This document shows positions 37,211-44,720 of a stretch of DNA of 64,000 nucleotides, in pieces. Source of the DNA: Terrabacter sp. 28 (GTDB taxonomy: Bacteria; Actinomycetota; Actinomycetes; Actinomycetales; Dermatophilaceae); the NCBI GenBank assembly GCA_000955875.1, contig JYOE01000007.1, forward strand, positions 143,379 through 207,378, read 5' to 3'. Each line of letters begins with the position of its first letter. The stretch's first letter is position 1. Below the pieces are notes generated by a model. The model saw only the letters and a program-made list of their open reading frames with translations. It was not told the origin of the DNA and did no database searches. Both the position numbers and the translations under genes were made by a program.

Positions 37211-37259
37211 AGGTGGTGGAGCCAAGGGGACTCGAACCCCTAACCCCCTGCTTGCAAAG
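37211..37259 (-). repeat. Left attachment site: 3' half of tRNA-Ala
   Basis: Identical over 49 bases to 50230-50278, covering the tRNA from the anticodon loop to the 3' end and CCA. The D arm and 5' acceptor strand are missing, so it cannot form a tRNA. Confidence 0.95.
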
Positions 37260-37524
37260 GTCATCCGGGCGGTTTGCTCGGGTCGTGCGCACCGTGGTCA
37301 CAGTCCACTGGTGTCTGTGGTTGGCGGCGTTCATGACCTGGCGTCGTCAGGCAGTCTGTCAGGCGGGCAGGGAGAGCCACCGACCCGATAGCGGAGCAGG
37401 ACAGCGCGCCGGAGTGGCCGGGTCAAGGGTGGCCGTAGGCCATCACGGAGTGACGCGTAGCGCCCTTGATGCGGTCCGGAGGCGCGCGGACAGTGAAGCG
37501 TCGGGTCGGCGGCGTAGGGAGCGG
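37260..37524. other. Left end of the element, with an integrase arm-site candidate
   Basis: No gene supported. The stretch 37345-37363 (GTCAGGCAGTCTGTCAGG core) repeats at 50155-50172 near the other end with one difference. Each copy contains two GTCAGG/TGTCAGG half units. This placement fits integrase or excisionase arm-type binding sites. Confidence 0.55.
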
Positions 37525-38163
37525 CTACTCGGTGACCTGCTCGATTGGCTCTCCGGAGTCGGTGAGGTCGACGTACTCCAGGCCGTACTTCTGACGTGCG
37601 TATTCGGCGAGAGCCCGGCTGGCCTTGCCCAGCGACCAGACCGCTTCGTTGATGCGGCTGTCCTCGCCGGGCAGCTTCGTTGTGTACCGCAATTGGAGCG
37701 ACCGGCCCATCTTGCGCACCCCACGGAGAGGGTCGTCGGAGTGGGCATCGAACACGTCTGCGGCTGCAAGAGCCAGCGCATTCGTCAGTTGAACGGTCTT
37801 CGGGTCGCCGTTCAGCCAGACCTTGCCCGAGGCTCGCGCGAGGGCCTGATCCGCATCGACAAGACGATCGAACGCCGCGTCGACGTCAAGTGGGACCATG
37901 TGTCCCCAACGGCGTTGATGCTTGGCACCCTCGGACTGGATGAGCTTCACGGTCATTCGGAAGCCGTTCGCTCGGTGCGTGAGCAGGCGTGCCGCGGCCA
38001 GGAGTTCCAGGATGGCTTCTTGTTCGATCTTGCGCTCCGCGGCCGCAGCTTCGCTCGCCGACCTTGCGTTCCGGTCAGTCGACGTGTTCCAGCGAGTGAT
38101 GAGGCCGCCCACCGCGACGCCGATGAGGGCCGTGGCGCCGGCGATGATTTCGGTCCAGGGCAT
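37525..38163 (-). CDS. Uncharacterised membrane-anchored protein
   Basis: 212 residues, family not recognised. An N-terminal membrane helix (EIIAGATALIGVAVGGLI) is followed by a long, mainly helical cytosolic domain rich in charged residues and Ala (ARSASEAAAAERKIEQEA). The ATG at 38163 begins the helix; an open extension to 38259 is Pro/Ala-rich and crosses the GC-rich hairpin block. It is element cargo, divergent from the methylase gene. Similar small helix-plus-coil proteins are common in actinobacterial accessory regions, without known function. Confidence 0.65.
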   Translation of the reverse strand: MPWTEIIAGATALIGVAVGGLITRWNTSTDRNARSASEAAAAERKIEQEAILELLAAARLLTHRANGFRMTVKLIQSEGAKHQRRWGHMVPLDVDAAFDRLVDADQALARASGKVWLNGDPKTVQLTNALALAAADVFDAHSDDPLRGVRKMGRSLQLRYTTKLPGEDSRINEAVWSLGKASRALAEYARQKYGLEYVDLTDSGEPIEQVTE

Positions 38164-38514
38164 GGGCGGAGCGTAGGGCTCAGTACCGACAGCGCGGTTT
38201 AGCGCGGGGTGCGGTGGGGTGCGCGCAGGCGCGCCAGCGCCGGAGCGCGGGGTCCCCATCGCGGGGTCCCGCGCTTCTTCGCGCCGGAGGCGCGCTTGAG
38301 CCAGTACAGAAAGTCCTCACCAACCGACGCACGAGTCAGACGCGAAGAGTCCCCTGTCCAGTGCCGGGTGATGCGGTGCGCAGCCGACCGCGATGCCTCG
38401 ACTCGCTGTCTGGGGCATGTGTGCGACGCTCACGAACCATTGGCGCGAATGTCGGGTGAGACTCGTCTCTGCAGATGATCGTCCGCAGCCCCGGACTGAC
38501 CTAGGGTCAAGACC
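38164..38514. other. Divergent intergenic region with GC-rich hairpins
   Basis: The part 38209-38297 is dense in GC hairpins; the clearest is 38245-38274, a stem of about 12 bp including two wobbles, flanked by GCGCCGGA repeats at 38237 and 38281. The rest is the upstream region of the methylase gene with a possible -10 (TAGGGT, 38502-38507). No gene is supported. Confidence 0.5.
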
Positions 38515-39639
38515 GTGACTGCGGCCAACAAGAATCTGAACTCGGCCAGATGGAACCCCAAGGACGAGTACTACACCCAGTGGGTCGACATCGAGCGTGA
38601 GATTAACTCGTACCTCGAATACGACCCCGACGTCTTTCGGGACAAAGTGGTTCTGCTCCCGTGCGACGACCCAGAGTGGAGCAACTTCACCAAATTCTTC
38701 GCGCTGCACTTCACGGACCTTGGTCTTAAGAAGCTGATCTCGACTTCCTTTGCGCCTGACAGCAATCCTCTGAAGGTTGGCTACCAGCCAACTCTTTTTG
38801 AATCCGCCAGCCCAGAGTTCGACGAGACCAAGACGCACGCCAACGGTAAGAAGTACACCCTCGAGGCGAAAGACATCAACGAGGACGGCGTCATCAACAT
38901 CGACGACCTCCAGTGGGAGTACCTGGAGGGCGACGGGGACTTCCGTAGTGAGGAGATCACGGATCTTCGTGACAGCGCCGACATCGTCATGACGAATCCG
39001 CCATTCAGCCTGTTCCGGGAGTTCGTGCTCTGGGGCCTCTCAGGAAAGAAGCAACTCTCGGTAATCGGGCCTGACAACGCCGTGACGTACCGCGAGGTAT
39101 TTCCCCTGGTCCGCGACAACGTCCTCTGGAAAGGGGCAACCGGGAACCACACCGACATGGTCTTTGGTGTTCCGAAGGGAACCGAGATCAAAGCTGCGGA
39201 CCGCCAGAAGGCCGAGAGGCTCGGTTATCCCGCCGACGAAGACTTCGACTACACACGCTTGGGCAATTCCTGCTGGTGGACAAACATCGAGCATGGACGC
39301 AGGCATGAGTTGCTTCAGTCACTCAGCATGGATGACAACATCAAGCACAGCCGCCACAAGGAAGTCAGAGGCGTGGGATATGGCAAGTTTAACAATTTCG
39401 ACGCAATCGAGGTGGGATTCGTCGACGCCATTCCGAGTGACTATCACGAATTGATGGGAGTTCCCATCAGCTTTCTCAATCGCTACAACCCCGAGCAGTT
39501 CGAGATCGTGGGCATGAGCGCCTACGGACAAGTGCCGCCCCAGTACAAGCTCCCATTCAGGGAAGGGCACCACCGGCCCTACGTCGACGACACAGCCGTC
39601 TACCAACGATTGTTCATCCTAAGGAAGGTCGTCTCGTGA
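38515..39639 (+). CDS. EcoRI-family adenine-specific DNA methyltransferase
   Basis: 374 residues. The catalytic NPPF motif stands near 161-164 ([15 protein letters not shown]), the form used by N6-adenine methylases, and the later parts ([29 protein letters not shown]) match the EcoRI-methylase family layout. An insertion near residues 121-136 reads [13 protein letters not shown], an EF-hand/dockerin-like loop. The GTG start has no ribosome site; TAGGGT seven bases before it suggests a leaderless transcript. The stop overlaps the next gene by four bases (GTGA). It is likely the modification half of a restriction-modification pair. Confidence 0.88.
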   Translation: MTAANKNLNSARWNPKDEYYTQWVDIEREINSYLEYDPDVFRDKVVLLPCDDPEWSNFTKFFALHFTDLGLKKLISTSFAPDSNPLKVGYQPTLFESASPEFDETKTHANGKKYTLEAKDINEDGVINIDDLQWEYLEGDGDFRSEEITDLRDSADIVMTNPPFSLFREFVLWGLSGKKQLSVIGPDNAVTYREVFPLVRDNVLWKGATGNHTDMVFGVPKGTEIKAADRQKAERLGYPADEDFDYTRLGNSCWWTNIEHGRRHELLQSLSMDDNIKHSRHKEVRGVGYGKFNNFDAIEVGFVDAIPSDYHELMGVPISFLNRYNPEQFEIVGMSAYGQVPPQYKLPFREGHHRPYVDDTAVYQRLFILRKVVS

Positions 39640-40802
39640 AGACGCAACTGAAGACCTATAAGGTCGAGGAGATGATCGCAGGATTCGTCTTCAACGAATA
39701 CGAAGGCAAGGGCGTCTATGGGCTGGCAGGAAATTTGGTCATCCAGCCCGAGTACCAACGGCATTACATCTACGGTGACGGCAAGCGGGACGCAGCGGTC
39801 ATCCACTCGCTGCTGCGGGCGTACCCGATAGGTCTGCTCTACTTCAACGTGGACGGCGACGTACTCGAAGTGCTGGACGGCCAACAGCGAATCACGAGCA
39901 TCGGTCGGTTCGTCACGGGCAAGTTCGCCATTAAGCAGGATGGTAAGGAGCAGACGTTCTCCTCTCTGCCGCTGGAAGCGCAGCGGACAATCCTGACGAG
40001 CCCCTTGCTCGCCTATCACTGCACTGGCACCGAGAAGGAGATCAAGGAATGGTTTCAGACGATCAACATCTCTGGGGTTCCGCTGAACGACCAGGAGCTC
40101 CTGAACGCGATCTACTCTGGACCATTTGTAACCGCCGCAAAGGCTGAGTTCAGCAATTCTAACAACGCCAATTTGCAGAAATGGCATTCGTACGTCAAGG
40201 GAAATCCGAAGCGACAAGAAATCTTGGCTGTCGCACTTTCTTGGGTCGCCTCCTCCAAGGGTGAGAAGGTCGACGGCTACCTAGCCAAACATCGCGGAGA
40301 CAACAACATAGCGGAGTTGAAGGCCTACTTCACTTCGGTTATCGATTGGGTAGGTAGTGTCTTCACACGTCCACCTGAGAAGGAAATGCAAGGTCTGGAT
40401 TGGGGTCGACTATACGAGGCCTACCACGCCAGGGCGTTCAATCCCGCCACGCTCGATGCTCGCGTGAAGGAACTCATCGCCGACCCAGCCGTGAGAGACC
40501 GGAAGGGCATCTACGAGTACTTGCTAAGTGACGAGCAGTCGCCCCAGCTCCTCGACATCCGGATCTTCGAAGAGAAGGACAAGGCTGCGGCATACGCCCA
40601 GCAGACGGCCAAGGCTGAGGCAGCCGGCGTCTCAAACTGTTCCGTGTGCGCAAGCGTCGACAACAACAATAGAGCGCGGATCTACACGCGCAAAGAGATG
40701 GAAGCCGATCACGTGACGGCATGGTCTAAGGGTGGGGCAACCACGATCGGCAATTGCGAGATGCTCTGCACCCCGCACAATCGTGCCAAGGGGAACCGAT
40801 AG
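39636..40802 (+). CDS. DUF262 and HNH endonuclease domain protein
   Basis: 388 residues. The N-terminal DUF262 domain carries the DGQQR motif near 81-85, after an [17 protein letters not shown] stretch; DUF262 is the GmrS/ParB-like NTP-handling module. The C-terminus is an HNH nuclease: NCSVCASV, then [12 protein letters not shown] and [15 protein letters not shown]. It overlaps the methylase gene by four bases, so the two are made together. I infer that it is the restriction nuclease protecting the element or host, limited by the partner methylase. GC content is lower than in the element core. Confidence 0.85.
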   Translation: MKTQLKTYKVEEMIAGFVFNEYEGKGVYGLAGNLVIQPEYQRHYIYGDGKRDAAVIHSLLRAYPIGLLYFNVDGDVLEVLDGQQRITSIGRFVTGKFAIKQDGKEQTFSSLPLEAQRTILTSPLLAYHCTGTEKEIKEWFQTINISGVPLNDQELLNAIYSGPFVTAAKAEFSNSNNANLQKWHSYVKGNPKRQEILAVALSWVASSKGEKVDGYLAKHRGDNNIAELKAYFTSVIDWVGSVFTRPPEKEMQGLDWGRLYEAYHARAFNPATLDARVKELIADPAVRDRKGIYEYLLSDEQSPQLLDIRIFEEKDKAAAYAQQTAKAEAAGVSNCSVCASVDNNNRARIYTRKEMEADHVTAWSKGGATTIGNCEMLCTPHNRAKGNR

Positions 40803-40875
40803 GTCTTCGTCATCCGCGTTCCCAGGCGCTCAGCATGGCTTGCCGGTACCTGCGGGTGTCCCCGGGGATTGGGAG

Positions 40876-41337
40876 TCAGGAAGTTACGGCGTCTGGGGAC
40901 ATAGCGATCCGAGCGAGGTCCCGAAGTCGCGATCTGAGCGGCAACCACTGTTCTCTCCGCTTGCCTTCGGGCTCACCCTTCACACGTAGCAGCCCGTGCG
41001 AAGCATCATCTTCCGTTGGCTCCCGAACCAGCCCCGAGCAGTCTGTTCGCGCGGCGCTATTGGGGAATACCGCAGCGGCATGAGTCGTCCAATCGATGAT
41101 CACGCCCAGTGACGCCCCGCCGGCTTCAATGACGCAGCCCAGGGATGCAGACATTCCTGACCCGTGGTCATAGTGAAGAGCGGCGTCCGTAATCATTGGG
41201 TCACCGGTTAGAGGGTCGATGGCTAGGCAATGGTCCTTCCGCGGGACACGGCGAAGAAACCACGACTCCGATGGGATGGACGGGTCGTCCCAACGCCACT
41301 CCGCGCCCATGATCAGGACTTGAAGACCGTTCGCCAT
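40876..41337 (-). CDS. Uncharacterised protein, last gene of a three-gene cargo operon
   Basis: About 153 residues, soluble, not recognised. It has the sequence IDPLTGDPMITDAALHYD and VIIDWTTHAAAVF, and a charged C-terminus. The start at 41337 overlaps the preceding gene by 25 bases; an ATG at 41310 would nearly abut that stop instead. Neither has a ribosome site, in line with coupled translation. It converges with the DUF262-HNH gene, 73 bases apart. Confidence 0.6.
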   Translation of the reverse strand: MANGLQVLIMGAEWRWDDPSIPSESWFLRRVPRKDHCLAIDPLTGDPMITDAALHYDHGSGMSASLGCVIEAGGASLGVIIDWTTHAAAVFPNSAARTDCSGLVREPTEDDASHGLLRVKGEPEGKRREQWLPLRSRLRDLARIAMSPDAVTS

Positions 41338-41873
41338 GCTGGATTGACTTGTTCAACACGTCGGGTGAGCTGCGCAAGGAATCGCGTCAGCTCCTTAATA
41401 GGCAGCCATGATACGAAGTTCATGAACTGCTCGCGCCCCTCGGCGTCGGTCATTCGAACGTATGCGTTGCCTTCTGGAGGGACGGACACCTCCAGGGACA
41501 TGCGCCCAGCCTTCCAGAGCGCGATGGCCTCGCCATCCTCGTCCGCAGAGATTCGCGGAAAGAGGAGACCCTGCTTCTGGATTTGCTTGATCACCCGAAT
41601 GAAGCGGATCGCAGTGCCGCGCTGAAGTTCTCCACTGCGCAGCAGTTCCGATATGTGCATCGCGGCATACTCGAAACCATCGTTGTGCGCCTCGAACCTC
41701 GCAGCAAGGATCGGCGTTGCGTGAGTCCCCTCAGTAATCTCGGTTCGTCCAACGGCAGTGGGCCGCAGCTGGAAACTCTGAAGAAAAGTTGTTGCACGAG
41801 GGCTGAAGCCCGCCCGGTTTCTGGGGGAACGGATTGGCGCGTCCACTCGCCATGCGGCAGTTGCTTGTGTCAT
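41313..41873 (-). CDS. Uncharacterised protein, middle gene of the cargo operon
   Basis: About 186 residues, not recognised. Mixed helix and strand with no membrane segment; features include GFEYAAMHISELLRSGE, FIRVIKQIQKQG and a C-terminal KELTRFLAQLTRRVEQ helix. The ATG at 41873 overlaps the stop of the TIGR04255-like gene (ATGA), which decides the start. Being always coupled to that gene, it may be its partner. Confidence 0.65.
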   Translation of the reverse strand: MTQATAAWRVDAPIRSPRNRAGFSPRATTFLQSFQLRPTAVGRTEITEGTHATPILAARFEAHNDGFEYAAMHISELLRSGELQRGTAIRFIRVIKQIQKQGLLFPRISADEDGEAIALWKAGRMSLEVSVPPEGNAYVRMTDAEGREQFMNFVSWLPIKELTRFLAQLTRRVEQVNPAWRTVFKS

Positions 41874-42649
41874 AACGGTCCCCAACCCTTGCGCATCTCC
41901 GAGGATGTCCACTTGGCAAACGTGTCAATGAGTATGTCATGGGCGGTCTGCAGGCCGGTAACTGCGTCCATCCCGCTTTCGTCGACGCAGCGAGCGGTAA
42001 TAGAAAGCGTCATCCCCGTGTCTCCGGTGAGTGAGGCTGCAGAAACCCAGATCGGACGCTCGACATTCTCCTCGTAATGGTAGTGCCGAGAGAAGCTCGT
42101 TCCGGCTCGCAATCCGGGCATTGGCGCGAAATCGCCTTCCCAGTTCGTGAGAACACCGTAAGCAAACTGATCAATTCCGACTTCGGGGATTTCATTTGCA
42201 TACCAACACTCCGCGGCGATAGGCGAAATCTTGGTCGCCGACCTAGCCTCAATGACGTCGCAAAAGAATGCAAATCTCTCAATCAGCTCGGCTGACAACT
42301 TCTCAAAGCCCGGATAGGATTGCGCCCCGTCGAGGTCAGGATCAAAGTTCCAAATGATTCCGAACCTGTCCTGTTGGAAGAAGATGCTTTCTCCGGTCTC
42401 CTCGTTCAACATCGTTGTGAACGGGATGGGCCACACGTCATCGGTGCCCAGGAAATCGACGTATTTCGCGTCATCGGCGATAGGCGCGCGGGGTGGCGTT
42501 TGCTCGACTGAGGAGTAGTCCGGCAACCATTTTTCAAGAATTGCGCTGGTGTGTGTGCCCGATATTGGCTCGGCAGGTGCGAAATAGATCGCCAACCGCA
42601 CGCTCCGGACTGGAGGGTTGGCGAAGCGGAGCGTGCGCGTCTCTGCCAT
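41870..42649 (-). CDS. TIGR04255-like protein, first gene of the cargo operon
   Basis: About 259 residues. The N-terminal FANPPVRSVRLAIYFAP and the following helix-strand layout resemble the sporadically distributed TIGR04255 family, whose function is unknown; members occur patchily in mobile regions. The assignment is by pattern and moderate. The ATG at 42649 begins this conserved stretch; the upstream extension to 42763 has no family features. It is coupled to the next gene by ATGA. Confidence 0.6.
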   Translation of the reverse strand: MAETRTLRFANPPVRSVRLAIYFAPAEPISGTHTSAILEKWLPDYSSVEQTPPRAPIADDAKYVDFLGTDDVWPIPFTTMLNEETGESIFFQQDRFGIIWNFDPDLDGAQSYPGFEKLSAELIERFAFFCDVIEARSATKISPIAAECWYANEIPEVGIDQFAYGVLTNWEGDFAPMPGLRAGTSFSRHYHYEENVERPIWVSAASLTGDTGMTLSITARCVDESGMDAVTGLQTAHDILIDTFAKWTSSEMRKGWGPL

Positions 42650-42729
42650 GGCCGGAGAGTATCTCACTTCCTGCACCGTGGTGCCCAAGTGAGATGGATG
42701 TCGCGATGGCCCCGTCTCGGCATTTCGGC

Positions 42730-43374
42730 TCACTGCACGGGTAGCTGAAAGATCGTGTCCCACTCGTACATGGTCCGATCGCGATGCATTCGGATGAGCG
42801 ACACACCGGGCACTTGCACGTGGGCGAAGCCTTCGGGCTGGGCGATGTTCAGTGCCTGCCTCAAGACGCTCGCCCGGGATACCCCGCTGCTATAAGCGAC
42901 GCTCGCGTGGGCGCGGAAGCCATCGGCCTTTTCGGGACACCAGCCCCAGGCGGCTGCGACGCCGGCTCGGATCTCGTCGCGCAAGCGAGCGTAGGCACTT
43001 GGGTTGCTCGGGGGTAGTGCGATTGCTTCGCGGAAGATCGCAGCACGCTGAAAGGTCGACTCGATTGGGTTCAGTCTGGCGAGGCGTTCGGCCACCGCTT
43101 GGACAGCGTCGTCGCGCTGCTGATCGCTGACGTCCTGGACGTGGCCGAGGCCCTGCAGGGTGATGTGTCGCCACTCTCGTGGGATCGGGTCAAGAGTCGG
43201 GAAGGGCCTGAGGGCCTCTTGGTACGAGTCGACGAGGTCGTGCAGCTCGTCCTGCCCGTCGAGGGTGATGTGCCAGGCGTAAAAGCGAGTACCGACCTTC
43301 CAGCCGGGTCGCCACCACCAGTGATTGGCCATCTCGGCGTGGTCCGCGTACGGGTCCGTCGACTGGTCGCTCAT
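42730..43374 (-). CDS. 2H phosphoesterase (2'-5' RNA ligase-like)
   Basis: 214 residues with two His motifs of the 2H phosphoesterase fold: HITLQGLG and the later HASVAYSS. These enzymes act on 2'-5' or cyclic phosphodiester bonds of RNA or nucleotides. The start overlaps the stop of the GntR regulator gene (ATGA), so the two form an operon in the element core. A similar regulator-plus-phosphoesterase pair in other elements of this type is plausible but not something I can confirm. The substrate is unknown. Confidence 0.8.
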   Translation of the reverse strand: MSDQSTDPYADHAEMANHWWWRPGWKVGTRFYAWHITLDGQDELHDLVDSYQEALRPFPTLDPIPREWRHITLQGLGHVQDVSDQQRDDAVQAVAERLARLNPIESTFQRAAIFREAIALPPSNPSAYARLRDEIRAGVAAAWGWCPEKADGFRAHASVAYSSGVSRASVLRQALNIAQPEGFAHVQVPGVSLIRMHRDRTMYEWDTIFQLPVQ

Positions 43375-44147
43375 ACCTCGGAGCCCGTCTCACCCGTGGG
43401 GCCGGCTGGGATCGGGTAGTGGTCGACGAAGATGACGTTGTCGGCCGGCCAGATCGACTCGGAGACCTCAAGCACGGCCCCGTTCTCGTCGGTGGCGGTG
43501 TGGATGAGGTGCAGGACGTACGAACCGAGGGACAGGCCGAACCGGTCGACTTCGGCGTCGGTCGCGCGTCGTGCAGTCACCTGGTCGCGGGCATCGGTGT
43601 AACGCCTCCCGGTCAGGTCCTCGACACATCGAAACAGGGCCTTCGGCACGACGGCGCGCTCCTCGAGGAAGGTCCCTCCCGCGATCTCTCGCGGAAGGTA
43701 GCTCGCGCCGAGCTCGACGAGCCGGTTGTCCTCGTCGAACAGGCTGCGTCGTCTCGTCACCACTGTGGTTCCCGCGGGGACGTCGAGGCAGTCGGCGATG
43801 TGCTCGGGTACGGGTTGGGTGCCTGCGAACGTGATCTCGTGGCGGAAGGTGTTGTTGAGCAGCCCATCCCGCCCACGGGCTTCCCCGTAGCGGTTCCGGG
43901 AGCGTCGCTGCATACGGTGCGAATCTCGCACGAAGGTGCCAATGCCGTGGCGGGACTCGATGAGGCCCTCGGCGCGTAGGACGCTCATGGCCTGCCGGAC
44001 CGTCGGGACGCTCGTCGAGTGCGTGGACGCGATCGATGTTTCGGCGGGGAGCCGGTCGCCGGCCTTCAGTACGCCCGCGCGGATGTCATCGCGTACCGCA
44101 TCGGCAATGCGGTGGTACTTGGGCAGCCGTGGCCCCGTGTCGCTCAT
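43371..44147 (-). CDS. GntR-family regulator with UTRA domain (KorSA-like)
   Basis: About 258 residues. The N-terminal winged helix has KYHRIADAVRDDI, LPAETSIAS and the GIGTFV end; the C-terminal UTRA ligand domain has the EERAVVPKALF and DQVTARRATDAE stretches. In pSAM2 the GntR-type KorSA represses pra and so keeps replication and transfer off. This gene is divergent from the Pra-like gene, and two matching palindromes lie between them. The ATG at 44147 has GAGGGAC upstream. Confidence 0.88.
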   Translation of the reverse strand: MSDTGPRLPKYHRIADAVRDDIRAGVLKAGDRLPAETSIASTHSTSVPTVRQAMSVLRAEGLIESRHGIGTFVRDSHRMQRRSRNRYGEARGRDGLLNNTFRHEITFAGTQPVPEHIADCLDVPAGTTVVTRRRSLFDEDNRLVELGASYLPREIAGGTFLEERAVVPKALFRCVEDLTGRRYTDARDQVTARRATDAEVDRFGLSLGSYVLHLIHTATDENGAVLEVSESIWPADNVIFVDHYPIPAGPTGETGSEV

Positions 44148-44187
44148 GTGTCCGTCCCTCACCTTCGTTGCTTACTCAATCGAGATT

Positions 44188-44258
44188 AGTCCTTAAGAGG
44201 ACTTGACATCAAACCCGGCATTCGTGCTTAACTGCTCAAAGCACTCCTAAAGAGGAGT
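44188..44258 (+). promoter_or_regulatory. Promoter of the Pra-like gene flanked by two GntR operators
   Basis: Operator 1 is AGTCCTTAAGAGGACT (44188-44203) and operator 2 ACTCCTAAAGAGGAGT (44243-44258). Both are 6-bp inverted repeats around 4 bases with a shared CCTNAAGAGG core, set 55 bases apart. A TTGACA -35 (44203-44208) touches operator 1, and TTAACT (44228-44233) is a possible -10 with a long 19-base spacer. Repressor at both sites would bracket the promoter. Confidence 0.72.
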
Positions 44259-44279
44259 GCAAGACCTGAGGAGTTCAGC

Positions 44280-44720
44280 ATGGCGATGCAGAAGCGGTTC
44301 AAGGTCGGGTTCGGCGACGTGTTCCCGAACGGAGCGTTCCTCAAGGGCTCGGTGGAGCCGGTCCTGGACTTCAACGCAGAGAAGCGGGCGGACGGGTCCC
44401 GGCCCCAGCAGGTCGACCCGGAGACGGGCCTGCTCGTGTGGTCCGTGACCGTGCTGGACGCCGACGAAGAGGCCAGCAAGCGGGAGACCGCGGTGACGGT
44501 GAAGTTCTTCGCCAAGGTGCAGCCGGTGCCCCCGGAGAACAAGACGCCCTTCCCATGGACGCCGGTCGAGTTCATCGGACTGACGGCGCTGCCGTGGATC
44601 GAGGAGACCTCGATGGGTCGCGGCCGGATCTCGTGGTCCTTCCGCGCCGAGTCGATGATCGCTCCCGGCCAGTCGAGCCAGTCCGGCACCTCGTCCGGCC
44701 AGGCCAAGGGGGCGGCGTAA
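44280..44720 (+). CDS. Pra-like replication, integration and excision activator
   Basis: 146 residues, soluble. FKVGFGDVFPNGAFLKGSVEPV, the QQVDPETGLLVWSVTVLDADEEA stretch read in two parts, VKFFAKVQPVPP and EFIGLTALPW match the proteins annotated as plasmid replication, integration and excision activators of actinomycete elements. In pSAM2 Pra switches on the int-xis-rep genes. It has a GAGGAG site and is coupled to the transfer gene (TAATG). Confidence 0.78.
   Translation: MAMQKRFKVGFGDVFPNGAFLKGSVEPVLDFNAEKRADGSRPQQVDPETGLLVWSVTVLDADEEASKRETAVTVKFFAKVQPVPPENKTPFPWTPVEFIGLTALPWIEETSMGRGRISWSFRAESMIAPGQSSQSGTSSGQAKGAA

Noticed and set aside
37211..37259. A second functional tRNA-Ala gene
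   Set aside because: Only the 3' half is present; the 5' acceptor strand and D arm are missing.
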